DNA of 46,829 nt from Belnapia moabensis DSM 16746 (GTDB lineage: Bacteria; Pseudomonadota; Alphaproteobacteria; Acetobacterales; Acetobacteraceae), in the NCBI RefSeq assembly GCF_000745835.1, contig NZ_JQKB01000041.1:1-46829 (forward strand). The letters run 5' to 3'. Positions 23,519 to 32,430 of the stretch are shown here, one piece after another. The notes below the pieces were generated by a model. It was not told where the DNA came from, did no database searches, and saw nothing but the letters and a program-made list of their open reading frames with translations. Positions within the stretch are counted from its first letter, which is position 1. Each line of letters starts with the position of its first letter. A program made the position numbers and the translations under genes.

Positions 23519-23983
23519 ATGGCCAATAGCGGCAACAGCAATCCCGGTAACTTCGCCAACGACCGCGAGAAGGCCTCGCGCGCCGGCCAGGCCGGCGGCA
23601 GCAACCAGAGCGCCGAGAACAACCCGGGCAACTTCGCCAACGACCGCCAGAAGGCCTCCGAGGCCGGCCGCATCGGTGGCCAGCACCAGGGCAAGGAGAA
23701 CAACCCCGCCAATTTCGCCAATAACCGCGAGAAGGCCTCCGAGGCCGGCCGCATCGGTGGCCAGCACCAGGGCAAGGAAAACAACCCCGCCAATTTCGCC
23801 AATGACCGCGAGAAGGCCGCCGAGGCCGGTCGCGCCGGCGGCCAGGCCAGCCATGGCGGCGGCGGCAACAGCGGCGGCTCGGGCAGTGGCAGCGGCAATG
23901 GTGGCAACTTCGCCCAGGACCGCGAGAAGGCCAGCGAGGCCGGCAAGAAGGGCGGCCAGAACAGCCATGGCGGCCGCAGCTGA
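23519..23983 (+). CDS. KGG-repeat stress-induced protein, five repeats
   Basis: This 154-residue hydrophilic protein is built from five copies of a 27-residue unit of the form NPGNFANDREKASEAGRIGG plus a QHQGKEN linker. The core F-A-x-D/N-R-E-K-A-x-E-A-G-x-x-GG is the KGG or stress-induced bacterial acidophilic repeat. A Gly/Ser-rich linker precedes the last copy, which ends KKGGQNSHGGRS. Proteins of this group, for example YciG, are linked to general stress and stationary phase; no biochemical role is settled. I choose ATG 23519 because GGGGA lies 9 nt upstream; ATG 23510 would overlap it. A second two-repeat relative is at 38663. A T-tailed terminator follows. Confidence 0.9.
   Translation: MANSGNSNPGNFANDREKASRAGQAGGSNQSAENNPGNFANDRQKASEAGRIGGQHQGKENNPANFANNREKASEAGRIGGQHQGKENNPANFANDREKAAEAGRAGGQASHGGGGNSGGSGSGSGNGGNFAQDREKASEAGKKGGQNSHGGRS
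23651..23812 (+). repeat. Two nearly identical 81-bp tandem repeats in the KGG gene
   Basis: Units 23651-23731 and 23732-23812 are in phase (27 codons each) and nearly identical at the nucleotide level. Only a few differences are seen, such as GGAGAA versus GGAAAA, AATAAC versus AATGAC, and changes near the end. Identity at synonymous sites suggests recent duplication or gene conversion of the unit, and this is where copy number could vary by slippage or recombination. Confidence 0.85.
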
Positions 23984-24011
23984 GCGGATCGCCTGACTGA
24001 TACAGGGATGG

Positions 24012-24044
24012 GGGGCCGGTAGCGATGCCGGCCCCTTTTCTCTT
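24012..24044 (+). terminator. Rho-independent terminator after the KGG gene
   Basis: GGGGCCGG (24012-24019) and CCGGCCCC (24028-24035) form a perfect 8-bp GC stem with an 8-nt loop, directly followed by TTTTCTCTT. This is the clearest intrinsic terminator in the window. It separates the KGG gene from the acyl-CoA racemase gene at 24095. Confidence 0.85.
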
Positions 24045-24094
24045 CCCGGATACGCATAGCCTGCTAAGCTTCCCCCAATCACGGAGGAAGCCCG

Positions 24095-25210
24095 ATGGGA
24101 CCGTTGAAGGGCCTGCGCGTCCTGGAATTCGCCGGCATTGGCCCCGGCCCTTTCTGCGCGATGGTGCTCGCCGATCTCGGCGCCGAGGTCATCCGCCTCG
24201 AGCGCAAGGGCGCCCCGCCCCCACCGCCCGAGGATTTCGTCCTCCGCGGCCGCCGCACCATCGCCCTCGACCTGAAATCCCCCGCCGCCATCGACGCCGC
24301 GCTCCGCCTGGTGGAATCGGCCGACGCCCTGATCGAAGGCTTCCGCCCCGGCGTGATGGAGCGCCTCGGCCTCGGGCCCGACACCTGCCTCGCCCGCAAC
24401 CCCCGCCTCGCCTATGGCCGCATGACCGGCTGGGGCCAGGAGGGCCCGCTCGCCCAGTCCGCCGGCCATGACATCGACTACATCGCCCTCACCGGCGCGC
24501 TGCACGCCATCGGCCGCCCCGGCGAGCGCCCCGTCCCGCCGCTGAACCTCGTCGGCGACTATGGCGGCGGCGGCATGCTTCTGGCCCTCGGCCTCCTCGC
24601 CGCCATGCTGGAGGCGAAGTCCAGCGGCCGCGGCCAAGTGGTCGACGCCGCCATGGTCGACGGCGCCGCCCTGCTGATGGCCCCGATCTACGCGGCGAAG
24701 GCCCGCGGCCGCTGGTCGCAGCAGCGCGGCACCAACATGCTCGACGGCGCCGCCCCCTGGTACGACACCTATGAATGCGCCGATGGCCGCAGCATCGCCG
24801 TCGGCCCCATCGAGCCGCAATTCTTCGCCCTCATGTGCGAGAAGCTCGGCCTCGACGCCAGCCGCTTCCCCGACCGCATGTCGCCCTCGGCCTGGCCCGC
24901 GCTGAAGGGCGAGTTGATCGCCATCTTCCGCAGCCGCACCCGCGACGACTGGGCCGCGCTCTTCGAGGGGACGGATGCCTGCATCGCCCCCGTCCTCGAC
25001 ATGGACGAAGCGCCGCGCCATCCCCACAACCAGGCCCGCCGAACCTTCCTCGCCCGCGACGGCGTGGTGCAGCCCGCCCCCGCTCCCCGCTTCAGCCGCA
25101 CCCCGGCTGAGCCCGGCGCGCCCGCCCGCGCCGTGCCCGACGAGATCCTCACCGATTGCGGCTTTACCGCCGACGACATCGCCGCCCTCCGCGCCGCCAA
25201 CGCCATCTGA
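24095..25210 (+). CDS. Alpha-methylacyl-CoA racemase-like family III CoA-transferase
   Basis: This 371-residue CaiB/BaiF-fold protein has the alpha-methylacyl-CoA racemase hallmarks: [20 protein letters not shown] at the N-terminus, [17 protein letters not shown] with His125, and [14 protein letters not shown] with Asp155. These are the acid/base pair that removes and returns the alpha proton of 2-methylacyl-CoA. Family III CoA-transferases use an Asp at a different place and lack the His, so racemase is preferred. It should act on branched or aryl-propionyl CoA thioesters. GGAGGAAG precedes the ATG. An acyl-CoA dehydrogenase starts 20 nt downstream, so the two fit a branched acyl-CoA oxidation route. 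Confidence 0.9.
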   Translation: MGPLKGLRVLEFAGIGPGPFCAMVLADLGAEVIRLERKGAPPPPPEDFVLRGRRTIALDLKSPAAIDAALRLVESADALIEGFRPGVMERLGLGPDTCLARNPRLAYGRMTGWGQEGPLAQSAGHDIDYIALTGALHAIGRPGERPVPPLNLVGDYGGGGMLLALGLLAAMLEAKSSGRGQVVDAAMVDGAALLMAPIYAAKARGRWSQQRGTNMLDGAAPWYDTYECADGRSIAVGPIEPQFFALMCEKLGLDASRFPDRMSPSAWPALKGELIAIFRSRTRDDWAALFEGTDACIAPVLDMDEAPRHPHNQARRTFLARDGVVQPAPAPRFSRTPAEPGAPARAVPDEILTDCGFTADDIAALRAANAI

Positions 25211-25230
25211 TCCAGGGAAGAGACAAGGCC

Positions 25231-26403
25231 ATGGACACCAACCCCGCCCTGCCCGGCCGCAGCCTCGCCGGCCCCCGCACCGTCTACAACTCCGACCACG
25301 AGATGTTCCGCGACCAGGTGCGCCGCTTCTTCGAGAAACACATCGTTCCCTTCCATCGCCAGTGGGAGCGCGACGGCATCGTCCCCCGCTCCGTCTGGCT
25401 CGAGGCTGGCTCCGCCGGCCTGCTCTGCCCCATGCTGTCGGAGGAGTACGGCGGCGCCGGCGCCGATTTCGGCTACAGCGCCATCATCATCGAGGAGATC
25501 GCGCGCACCAACTGCACCGGCCCCGGCTTCCCGCTGCATTCCGACATCGTCGTCCCCTACATCGCCGACCTTGCGACTGAGCAGCGCAAGCGCGACTGGC
25601 TGCCGGGGATGGCGCGCGGCGAGATCATCGGCGCCATCGCCATGACCGAACCCGGCATGGGCAGCGACCTCAAGGCGATGCGCACCACGGCGCGGCGCGA
25701 GGGCGACGAATACGTCATCAGCGGCTCCAAGACCTTCATCAGCAACGGCCAGCTCGCCGACCTCGTCATCGTCTGCGCCAAGACCGACCCTTCGGCCGGC
25801 CGCAAGGGCATCAGCCTGATCTGCGTCCCCGCCGACGCCCCCGGCTTCACCAAGGGCCGCAACCTCGAGAAGATCGGCCTGCACGCGCAGGACACCTCGG
25901 AGCTCTTCTTCGAGGATGTCCGCGTCCCCGTGGCCAACCTGCTCGGCGAGGAGAACAAGGGCTTCAACTACCTCATCCGCAACCTCCCCCAGGAGCGCCT
26001 TGTCATCGCCGTCCGCGCCGCGATGGGCATGGAGGTGATGCTGGAGAAGACCGTCGCCTACACCAAGGAGCGCCAGGCATTCGGCCAGCCGGTCATCGAC
26101 TTCCAGCACAACCGCTTCAAGCTGGCCGACGCCAAGGCGCAGGCGACGATGTTCCGCGTCTTCGCCGACCACTGCCTCGCCCTCCACCTCCGCGGCGAAC
26201 TCACCGTCGAGCTGGCGGCAACCGCCAAGCTGCTCGGCGCCGAGATGCAGAACCGTCTGTTCGACGACTTCCTCCAGCTCCATGGCGGCTACGGCTACAT
26301 GGCGGAGTACGAGATCGGCCGCGCCTGGGCCGATGCCCGCATCGGCCGCATCTATGGCGGCAGCAGCGAGATCATGCGCGAAATCATCGGCCGCACGCTG
26401 TAG
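25231..26403 (+). CDS. Acyl-CoA dehydrogenase (long-chain/isovaleryl-like catalytic position)
   Basis: This 390-residue protein has the three-domain acyl-CoA dehydrogenase pattern. ITEPGMGSD-like AMTEPGMGSDLKAM (137-150) binds FAD and substrate, followed by GSKTFISNG and RQAFGQPV. The C-terminus ends RIYGGSSEIMREIIGRTL. The medium-chain enzyme has its catalytic Glu within that last motif (YEG), but here it is YGG. The base is probably Glu268 in AAMGMEVMLEK, as in long-chain and isovaleryl-CoA dehydrogenases. It makes an enoyl-CoA and passes electrons to ETF. It follows the racemase gene by 20 nt and starts at ATG 25231 after GGGAAGAGA. Confidence 0.92.
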   Translation: MDTNPALPGRSLAGPRTVYNSDHEMFRDQVRRFFEKHIVPFHRQWERDGIVPRSVWLEAGSAGLLCPMLSEEYGGAGADFGYSAIIIEEIARTNCTGPGFPLHSDIVVPYIADLATEQRKRDWLPGMARGEIIGAIAMTEPGMGSDLKAMRTTARREGDEYVISGSKTFISNGQLADLVIVCAKTDPSAGRKGISLICVPADAPGFTKGRNLEKIGLHAQDTSELFFEDVRVPVANLLGEENKGFNYLIRNLPQERLVIAVRAAMGMEVMLEKTVAYTKERQAFGQPVIDFQHNRFKLADAKAQATMFRVFADHCLALHLRGELTVELAATAKLLGAEMQNRLFDDFLQLHGGYGYMAEYEIGRAWADARIGRIYGGSSEIMREIIGRTL

Positions 26404-26470
26404 GATCGCCGGGCCCTGCCGCTCGACCCGGCGGGGCCCCAACAACAAGACCACCCGGGACGAACCATCC

Positions 26471-27445
26471 ATGCCGCTCGCCACCCGCCGAGCCCTGCTC
26501 GGCGCTGCTCTCGCTACGCCCGCTCTCGCCCCATCCCTGTCCAGGGCGCAGACACGCTTCCCCGAGCGCCCCATCACCCTCCTCGTCCCCTTCCCCGCCG
26601 GCGGCGCGACGGATGTGCAGATGCGCGCCCTCGCCGAGGCCGCCAGCCGCGCCTTCGGCCAGACCGTGGTGACGGAGAACCGCCCCGGCGCCGGCAGCAC
26701 CCTCGGCCCCGCCGCCGTGGCGCGCGCCAAGCCCGACGGCTACCTCGTCTCGCAGATGACCCTGCCCGCGCTCCGCCTGCCCTTCATGCAGCGCATGGCC
26801 TATGACCCGCGCCGCGACTTCACCCCGATCATCCACCTGACCGGCTACACCTTCGGCATCGTCGTCCGCGGCGACAGCCCGTGGAAGACCTGGCAGGAGG
26901 TCGTGGCCGATGCCCGCCGCAACCCCGGCCGCCACCGCTGGGGCAATACCGGCGCCAATGGCACGCCACACCTGGCGATGGTCGACCTCGCCGAGCGCGA
27001 GAAGCTTGAGGTCGTCCACGTCCCCTTCCGCGGCGAGGCCGATGCGGTGCCGGCCCTGCTCGGCGGCCATATCGAGGCGACCGCCGCCGGCACGGGCCTC
27101 TACGAGTTGATCAAGGAAGGCAGGGTCCGCCTGCTGAACGTCTGGACGCCCGAACGCCGCCCCGGCTTCCCCGAGGTGCCGACGCTGCTCGAGCTCGGCT
27201 ACCAGGGCATGGTCATCACCTCGCCCTATGGCCTCGTCGCCCCCGCCGGCCTCGACCCCGAGATTCTCGCGGCCCTGCATGAGGGCTTCCGCCGCGCCCT
27301 GCACGATCCGGCGCATCTCGCCGTGCTCGCCCGGCTCGACCAGCCGCTGCAATACCTGAACAGCGCCGACTACGCCCGCAACATGGCGGAGACGATCGAC
27401 ATGGAGGAGGCGCGGGTGAAGCGCCTCGGCCTCAGCACGGGCTGA
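26471..27445 (+). CDS. Bug-type (TctC-like) tripartite tricarboxylate receptor
   Basis: This 324-residue periplasmic receptor has a signal peptide (ATRRALLGAALATPALAPSL plus SRA). The Bug signature segments are FPERPITLLVPFPAGGATDV, VVTENRPGAGSTLGPAAVAR and ADPDGY-like AKPDGYLVS, followed by VEVVHVPFRGEADAVPALLGG. Bug proteins bind carboxylates with two pincer waters and normally feed TctA/TctB, but neither membrane gene is present. It follows the acyl-CoA dehydrogenase by 67 nt and probably shares its transcript, so the ligand may be the acid fed into that pathway once the adjacent ligase makes its CoA ester. It may also act as a sensor. Confidence 0.92.
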   Translation: MPLATRRALLGAALATPALAPSLSRAQTRFPERPITLLVPFPAGGATDVQMRALAEAASRAFGQTVVTENRPGAGSTLGPAAVARAKPDGYLVSQMTLPALRLPFMQRMAYDPRRDFTPIIHLTGYTFGIVVRGDSPWKTWQEVVADARRNPGRHRWGNTGANGTPHLAMVDLAEREKLEVVHVPFRGEADAVPALLGGHIEATAAGTGLYELIKEGRVRLLNVWTPERRPGFPEVPTLLELGYQGMVITSPYGLVAPAGLDPEILAALHEGFRRALHDPAHLAVLARLDQPLQYLNSADYARNMAETIDMEEARVKRLGLSTG

Positions 27446-27466
27446 TGCACGCCGAGGGCGGCCGCG

Positions 27467-28993
27467 TCAGCCTGCCGCCGTCAGGTAGCGCTCCTTCAGG
27501 ATCCGCCGCAGCAGCTTCCCCGCCTCGCTGCGCGGCAGTTCCTCGACGAACTCATAGCTCTTCGGCCGCTTCACGCCCGACAGCCGCTCCCGGCACCAGG
27601 CATCCAGCACCGCCGGCTCCACGGCCTCGCGCGGCACGATCACCGCATGCACCTGCTCGCCCATCTCCTCATGCGGCACGCCGACGACGGCCACCTCGCC
27701 CACCGCCGGATGCTGCGCCAGCGCCGCCTCGATCTCCGCTGGATAGATATTGACCCCACCCGAGAGGATCAGATCCGCCCGCCGATTGGAGAGGAACAGG
27801 AACCCCTCCTCATCCACCCAGCCCAGGTCGCCGAGCGTCGCCCAGCCCCGCTCGTCGTAGCAGGCCTCCGTCTTCTCCGGCGCGTTGTGATAGGCGAAGC
27901 GCGGCCCGCCCTCGAAGCGGATCGTCCCCGTCTCCCCCGGCGGCAGCTCCCGCCCATCCTCGCCCGTGATGTGGACGCGCACGCCATTCACCGGCCGCCC
28001 TACCGAGCCGGGCTTGCGCAACCAGGTCTCGCTGTCGATCACCGTCGTCCCGATCCCTTCGGAGCCCGCGTAGTATTCGTAGAGGACCGGCCCCCACCAC
28101 TCGATCATCGCCCGCTTCACCGAGACCGGGCAGGGCGCCGCCGCATGGATGGCGCAGCGATGCGATGACAGGTCGTGCGCGCCCTTCACCTCCTCCGGCA
28201 GCGCCAGCAGCCGCACGAACATCGTCGGCACCCACTGGCTATGCGTGACGCGATACCGCTCGATCATGGCGAGGCACTGCGCCGCATCGAATTTCCGCAG
28301 GATGATCGCCGTCCCGCCCTCCAGCAGCGTCCGGCTGACATAGCCGAAGGGCGCCGCGTGATAGAGCGGTGCCGGTGAGAGATAGACCACGCTCTCGTCG
28401 AAGCCGTAGAGCGACTTCCACGTCATGTCCCACATCGGCGCGTCGCGCTGCTCATAGGGCAGCATCGGCCTGCGAATGCCCTTCGGCAGCCCCGTCGTCC
28501 CCGATGAGTACAGGAACTCCCGCCCCAGCGGCCGCTCCGGCAGCGCCGCCGCCGCATCCTCGCGCGCCAGCGCCGCCTCGTAGCTCTCGTAGCCCGCGAT
28601 GCCGTCGCCCAGCGCATAGCGCGGCCGCCCGCCGATCGCGCCCTCGGCGACGAGCGCCGCCGCCAGCCCCTCCAGCTCCGGGCTGGCGACGACGAGCTTC
28701 GCGCCGCTGTCGTTCAGCACATAGGCCACCTCATGCGGCCGCAGATGAATGGAGAGCGGCGTGATGTAGAGCCCCGCCAGCCGTGCCGCCTCGGCGAGTT
28801 CGAGGAATTCCGGCCGGTTGTCGAGCAGCACCGCGATGCCATCGCCCGGCTGCAGCCCGATCCGCAGCAGCCAATGCGCCGCCCGCCGCGCCCGCGCATG
28901 GAGGCCGCCATAGCTGATCGTGACGCCGGTATCGGGAAAGATCGCGGCCAGCTTCTCCGCTTGGCGTTCCGCCCAATAGGCCAGTTGCGGCAT
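27467..28993 (-). CDS. AMP-forming acyl-CoA synthetase (ANL superfamily)
   Basis: This 508-residue protein has the full adenylate-forming set: P-loop YSSGTTGLPKG (162-172), a YYAGSEGIG A5 motif, GDLGWVDEEGFLFLSNRRAD and LILSGGVNIYPAEIE (A7-A8). The C-terminal catalytic Lys493 is in RSEAGKLLRRIL. It activates a carboxylic acid with ATP to an acyl-AMP, then a CoA thioester. I use the ATG ending at 28993 (MPQLAYWAERQAEKLAAIFP), preceded by AGGAG in minus orientation. It converges on the Bug receptor gene and lies opposite the racemase/dehydrogenase pair, with which it likely forms an acid-degradation module. Exact chain type is unknown. Confidence 0.9.
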   Translation of the reverse strand: MPQLAYWAERQAEKLAAIFPDTGVTISYGGLHARARRAAHWLLRIGLQPGDGIAVLLDNRPEFLELAEAARLAGLYITPLSIHLRPHEVAYVLNDSGAKLVVASPELEGLAAALVAEGAIGGRPRYALGDGIAGYESYEAALAREDAAAALPERPLGREFLYSSGTTGLPKGIRRPMLPYEQRDAPMWDMTWKSLYGFDESVVYLSPAPLYHAAPFGYVSRTLLEGGTAIILRKFDAAQCLAMIERYRVTHSQWVPTMFVRLLALPEEVKGAHDLSSHRCAIHAAAPCPVSVKRAMIEWWGPVLYEYYAGSEGIGTTVIDSETWLRKPGSVGRPVNGVRVHITGEDGRELPPGETGTIRFEGGPRFAYHNAPEKTEACYDERGWATLGDLGWVDEEGFLFLSNRRADLILSGGVNIYPAEIEAALAQHPAVGEVAVVGVPHEEMGEQVHAVIVPREAVEPAVLDAWCRERLSGVKRPKSYEFVEELPRSEAGKLLRRILKERYLTAAG

Positions 28994-29132
28994 CCGTTCC
29001 TCCTGCTGGGCGAAGGGTGGCGGCCTCATTACCTGCCGTCAACCACGCGCGATTTCGCTCGACGCATCCCGCTCCCGCTGTACCATCGCCGCGTGCCGCG
29101 CCATGCCGCGGCACCGGATTGGGAGGAACAGG

Positions 29133-30137
29133 ATGATCCAGATCAGCCGCCGTGCCCTTTTGGGCGCGGCCGCCGCGACGCTCGCCGCGCCCGCGCTCGT
29201 CACCACCGCCATCACCGAAGCCCGCGCCGCCGCACCCTTCCGCAACGACCTGCCGCCCGCCTGGTACCGCTTCAAGCTCGGCGGCTACGAACTCACCATC
29301 ATCTCCGACGGCAGGCTGCCGCTCGGCAAGCCGGAGCCCGCCTTCCCGGCCTCGCCGCCCGAGGAGATCCGCAACCTGCTGACCGGCAGTTTCCTCGACC
29401 CCGCTTCGGCGACGCTCGAGCAGAACGCGCTGGTGCTGAACACCGGCCGCCAGCTCATCCTCTTCGACACCGGCATGGGCGAGAGCATGGGCGCCGCGAG
29501 CCAGATGTTCGGCCCGACCACCGGCAAGCTGCTGGCGAACATGAAGGCCGCCGGCATCGACCCCGCGCAGATCGACATGGTGGTGCTCACGCATGCGCAT
29601 TGCGACCATTGCTGGGCGCTGGTCGATGCGCAGGGCCGCCGCAACTTCCCCAACGCGCAGGTCGCGGTGAGCGAGACCGACCTGCGCTTCTGGACCGACG
29701 ACGCCAACAAGAAGGGCCCCGACTTCATGGTGCCCTTCATCGACGGCGCCAAGAAGAACCTGTCGGCCTATCGCGACCGCATGGTGATGGTGCAGGACGG
29801 CAAGGAGGTCACGCCCGGCGTCACCGCCTTCGCCACGCCCGGCCACACCATGGGCCACATGGTCTATTTCATCTCCGACGGCAACAAGACCGTCGTCAAC
29901 ACCGGCGACCTCGCGCACCACCAGGTGCTGCTGCTGAAGAAGCCGCTCTGGGAATTCGCCTTCGACACCGACCCCAAGCTTTCGGCCCAGTCGCGGTTCA
30001 AGATGCTGACGCGCCTTGCCGCGGACAAGCACCCGGTCATCTCCTACCACTTTCCCTGGCCCGGCCTCGGCCATGTGGCGAAGGCCGGCGAGAGCTTCGA
30101 GTGGTATGCGGAGCCGATGAACCTGACCTCGCTGTAG
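29133..30137 (+). CDS. Exported metallo-beta-lactamase-fold hydrolase
   Basis: This 334-residue protein starts MIQISRRALLGAAAATLAAP, a twin-arginine-like signal ending near EARAAA. The metal-binding motif HAHCDH (154-159) is the HxHxDH of MBL enzymes. Later ligands are His in PGHTMGH, Asp in NTGDLAHH and His in ISYHFPWPG. Relatives with this architecture include methyl parathion hydrolase-like and lactonase-like enzymes; the substrate here is unknown. GGGAGGA is well placed before ATG 29133. It diverges from the acyl-CoA ligase and starts a rightward run of genes; the next gene begins 9 nt after its stop. Confidence 0.9.
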   Translation: MIQISRRALLGAAAATLAAPALVTTAITEARAAAPFRNDLPPAWYRFKLGGYELTIISDGRLPLGKPEPAFPASPPEEIRNLLTGSFLDPASATLEQNALVLNTGRQLILFDTGMGESMGAASQMFGPTTGKLLANMKAAGIDPAQIDMVVLTHAHCDHCWALVDAQGRRNFPNAQVAVSETDLRFWTDDANKKGPDFMVPFIDGAKKNLSAYRDRMVMVQDGKEVTPGVTAFATPGHTMGHMVYFISDGNKTVVNTGDLAHHQVLLLKKPLWEFAFDTDPKLSAQSRFKMLTRLAADKHPVISYHFPWPGLGHVAKAGESFEWYAEPMNLTSL

Positions 30138-30146
30138 GGCACACGC

Positions 30147-30926
30147 ATGCCGCTGGCCGAACTCCGCGAAGCCGACGCGCCGCCCGCCATCGCGGCGCTC
30201 TACGATCGGCTGCGCACGGCCAGCGGCGTCCCCCTCGTCAACTTCATCCACCGCCATCTGGCGACGCTCGACGGCGTGCTGCCCTGGCTCTGGCACGCCA
30301 TCCGCCCGCCCCTGGAGGATGGCAGCCTCGCCGGCGCCCGAAGCCGCCTCGCCGCCGCCATCCCCCTCCCACCCCTCGACCCCGCCCCTTCGGACCCTGC
30401 CATCCTCGCCCTGGTCGAGACCTACAACCGCGGCAACCTCACCAACCTGATCCTGCTCACCGCCCTCCGCCGCGCCCTGGCCAACGACCCACCGCATCCC
30501 GCCCCGCCGCCGCCGCGCCTGGCCCCGGAGCCGATGCTCCCCGCCCCGCCGCCCCTCCCCCGCCTCGACGCCCTGCCACCCGAGACCGCCGCCCAGGTCA
30601 CTGCGCTGGCCGCCCGCCACGGCGCCGGCGTGGTGCCGAGCCTCTACCTCCACCTCGCCCACTGGCCCGATTTCCTCGCAACCCTCCCCGCCCGCGCCGG
30701 CGCCCTGCTCGACCCGGCGGCCATCGCGGCCGCCCGCGCCACCACCCTCCGCCTCGCCGAAGCCGAGGCCGACGCCATCCGCCCCCTGCTCGCCATCGAG
30801 GAGCCCCTCCCCGACCCCCACGCCCTCCCCCCGATCGAGACCTTCACCCGTCAGGTCATCCCCGACATGGTCCCGATCGGCCTCGGCCTCCGCCGCCTGC
30901 TGGCCTCCGGCGCCCCGCCGGGCTAA
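30147..30926 (+). CDS. DehI-like (group I 2-haloacid dehalogenase family) protein
   Basis: This 259-residue protein has two related halves. The N-terminal half contains IAALYDRLRTASGVPLVNFI and HRHLATLDGVLPWLWHAIRP. The second half repeats the pattern (PSLYLHLAHWPDFLATLPAR). That duplicated helical layout and the wording of both segments resemble DehI, which removes halide from D- and L-2-haloacids by direct water attack. Real dehalogenase activity is not implied: many family members are unassigned, and I could not place the catalytic Asp with confidence. It is rich in Pro and Ala and sits 9 nt after the MBL gene and 9 nt before the TAXI receptor gene. Confidence 0.65.
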   Translation: MPLAELREADAPPAIAALYDRLRTASGVPLVNFIHRHLATLDGVLPWLWHAIRPPLEDGSLAGARSRLAAAIPLPPLDPAPSDPAILALVETYNRGNLTNLILLTALRRALANDPPHPAPPPPRLAPEPMLPAPPPLPRLDALPPETAAQVTALAARHGAGVVPSLYLHLAHWPDFLATLPARAGALLDPAAIAAARATTLRLAEAEADAIRPLLAIEEPLPDPHALPPIETFTRQVIPDMVPIGLGLRRLLASGAPPG

Positions 30927-30935
30927 GCCCTGCCG

Positions 30936-31865
30936 ATGCCCACCCGCCGCACGCTGCTCGCCGCCACCCTCGCCACCGCCGCCCCGCCGGCCGGCGCCCA
31001 GACCCTGGTGCAATCCCTCAACGCATTGGCCGCCCGCGCCAATGCCGGCACCATCGGCATCGTCACTGGCGGCATCGACGGCACCTATGCCCGCATCGCC
31101 GCCGACCTCGCCGCCGTCCTCGACGACGGCGACGCGCTCCGCATCCTCCCGATCCTCGGCCGCGGCTCGCTGCAGAACATCAGCGACATCCTGGTCCTGC
31201 GCGGCGTCGATCTCGGCATCGTCCAGTCGGACGTGCTCGCCTATGCCCGCAGCCGCCGCCTGCTCCCCGGCCTCGACTCCCTGGTTCAGTACGTCACCAA
31301 GCTCTACGACGAGGAGGTCCACATCCTCGCCGCCCCCGGCATCGCCAGCCTTGAGGACCTCGCCAACAAGCCCGTCAACATCGACCTGCAAGGCAGCGGC
31401 ACCGCGATGACCGCCAGCCTGCTCTTCGAGGGCATCCCCATCGAGCCCCGCCACGCCCCGCAGGACGTGGCGCTGGAGCAGCTCCGCCGCGGCGAGATCG
31501 CCGCCCTCGCCTATGTCACCGGCAAGCCCGCCCGCCTCTTCGCCGGCCTCCCCGCCGGCACGCCCCTCCGCTTCCTCCCCATTCAGATGACGCCCCGCCT
31601 GCTGGAAACCTACCTCCCGGGCTCCCTCACCCCCGCCGACTACCCCGCCTTGATCGCGGACGGCCCGGTCGAGACCATCGCCGTCGGCGCCGTCATGGCC
31701 TGCTACGCCTGGACGCCTGGCACCGAGCGCCACCGCAAGCTCGCCCGCTTCGCCACCGCCTTCGAGGCGAAATTCCCCGCCTTCCTCCGCCCCCCGCGCC
31801 ACCCCAAATGGCGCGAGGTGGACCTCGCCGCCCGCCTCCCCGGCTGGACCCGCTTCCGCGCATGA
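30936..31865 (+). CDS. TAXI-family TRAP transporter solute-binding protein
   Basis: This 309-residue protein has a signal peptide (MPTRRTLLAATLATAAPPAG plus AQ). The fold markers are GIVTGGIDGTYARIAADLAA, LGRGSLQNISDILVLRGVDL with GIVQSD, and DLANKPVNIDLQGSGTAMTA, all typical of TAXI receptors. These normally deliver carboxylates, perhaps glutamate-like, to a fused TRAP membrane protein, but none is nearby. The stop overlaps the greB start (ATGA), an unusual coupling between a transport receptor and a transcription factor. No clear Shine-Dalgarno precedes the ATG, so it may rely on translation from the upstream gene 9 nt away. Confidence 0.88.
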   Translation: MPTRRTLLAATLATAAPPAGAQTLVQSLNALAARANAGTIGIVTGGIDGTYARIAADLAAVLDDGDALRILPILGRGSLQNISDILVLRGVDLGIVQSDVLAYARSRRLLPGLDSLVQYVTKLYDEEVHILAAPGIASLEDLANKPVNIDLQGSGTAMTASLLFEGIPIEPRHAPQDVALEQLRRGEIAALAYVTGKPARLFAGLPAGTPLRFLPIQMTPRLLETYLPGSLTPADYPALIADGPVETIAVGAVMACYAWTPGTERHRKLARFATAFEAKFPAFLRPPRHPKWREVDLAARLPGWTRFRA

Positions 31866-32395
31866 CGCCGCAGGACGACGACGACGAGGACGACGCCCCA
31901 CCCGGCCTCGCCCCCGGCACGCCCTTCTACATGACCCCCGCCGGCCACGCCGCCCTCCAGGCCGAACTCCACCGCCTCTGGACCGAGGAGCGCCCCAAGG
32001 TCGTCGAGGTCGTCTCCTGGGCTGCGGGTTTGGGCGACCGCTCCGAGAATGCCGACTACCAATACGGCAAGCGCCGCCTGCGCGAGATTGACCGCCGCGT
32101 CCGCTTCCTCCGCAAGCGCCTCGAGCGCGTCCAGGTCGTGGACCCCGCTACCCAGCCCCGCCGCGACCGCGTCTTCTTCGGCGCGACCGTCACCTATGCC
32201 CGCGAGGACGACCGCGAGGTCACGGTGACGATCGTCGGCATCGACGAGGCCGACACCGCGCAGCACCGCATCTCCTGGGTCTCCCCCGTGGCCCGTGCCC
32301 TGCTCGGCGCCGGCATCGGCGACCTGGTCCGCCTCCGCACCCCGCAGGGCGTCGAATCCCTCGAGATCGTCTCCATCGCTTATCCGGAACGTTGA
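31862..32395 (+). CDS. greB: Transcription elongation factor GreB-like
   Basis: This 177-residue protein has the Gre layout: an N-terminal coiled-coil with GLGDRSENADYQYGKRRLRE and IDRRVRFLRKRLER, carrying the acidic tip residues (DRSENAD) that enter the polymerase secondary channel. A C-terminal FKBP-like domain has VFFGATVTYAREDD and ISWVSPVARALLGAGIGD. Gre factors stimulate RNA cleavage in backtracked polymerase. The DYQYGKR form is typical of GreB. An additional acidic N-terminus (DDDDEDD) precedes the family start; ATG 31862 overlaps the TAXI stop. The permuted ROK gene begins 35 nt downstream. Confidence 0.92.
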   Translation: MTPQDDDDEDDAPPGLAPGTPFYMTPAGHAALQAELHRLWTEERPKVVEVVSWAAGLGDRSENADYQYGKRRLREIDRRVRFLRKRLERVQVVDPATQPRRDRVFFGATVTYAREDDREVTVTIVGIDEADTAQHRISWVSPVARALLGAGIGDLVRLRTPQGVESLEIVSIAYPER

Positions 32396-32430
32396 TCGAA
32401 CCGAAACGCCACCGCCGGCGTTGGCCCCGC

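Noticed and set aside
23651-23812. Tandem 81-bp repeats considered as a CRISPR or satellite
   Set aside because: The units are adjacent without spacers, in frame, and encode KGG repeats.
22430-25027. Minus-strand open frame of 865 codons
   Set aside because: It runs through a permease, the KGG repeats and the racemase in antisense; the repeat-like segments mirror the KGG repeats. No independent support.
28731-31901. Minus-strand open frame of 1056 codons across the MBL, DehI and TAXI genes
   Set aside because: It is Gly/Ala/Glu/Arg-rich with no motifs and is antisense to three well-supported genes; a shadow frame.
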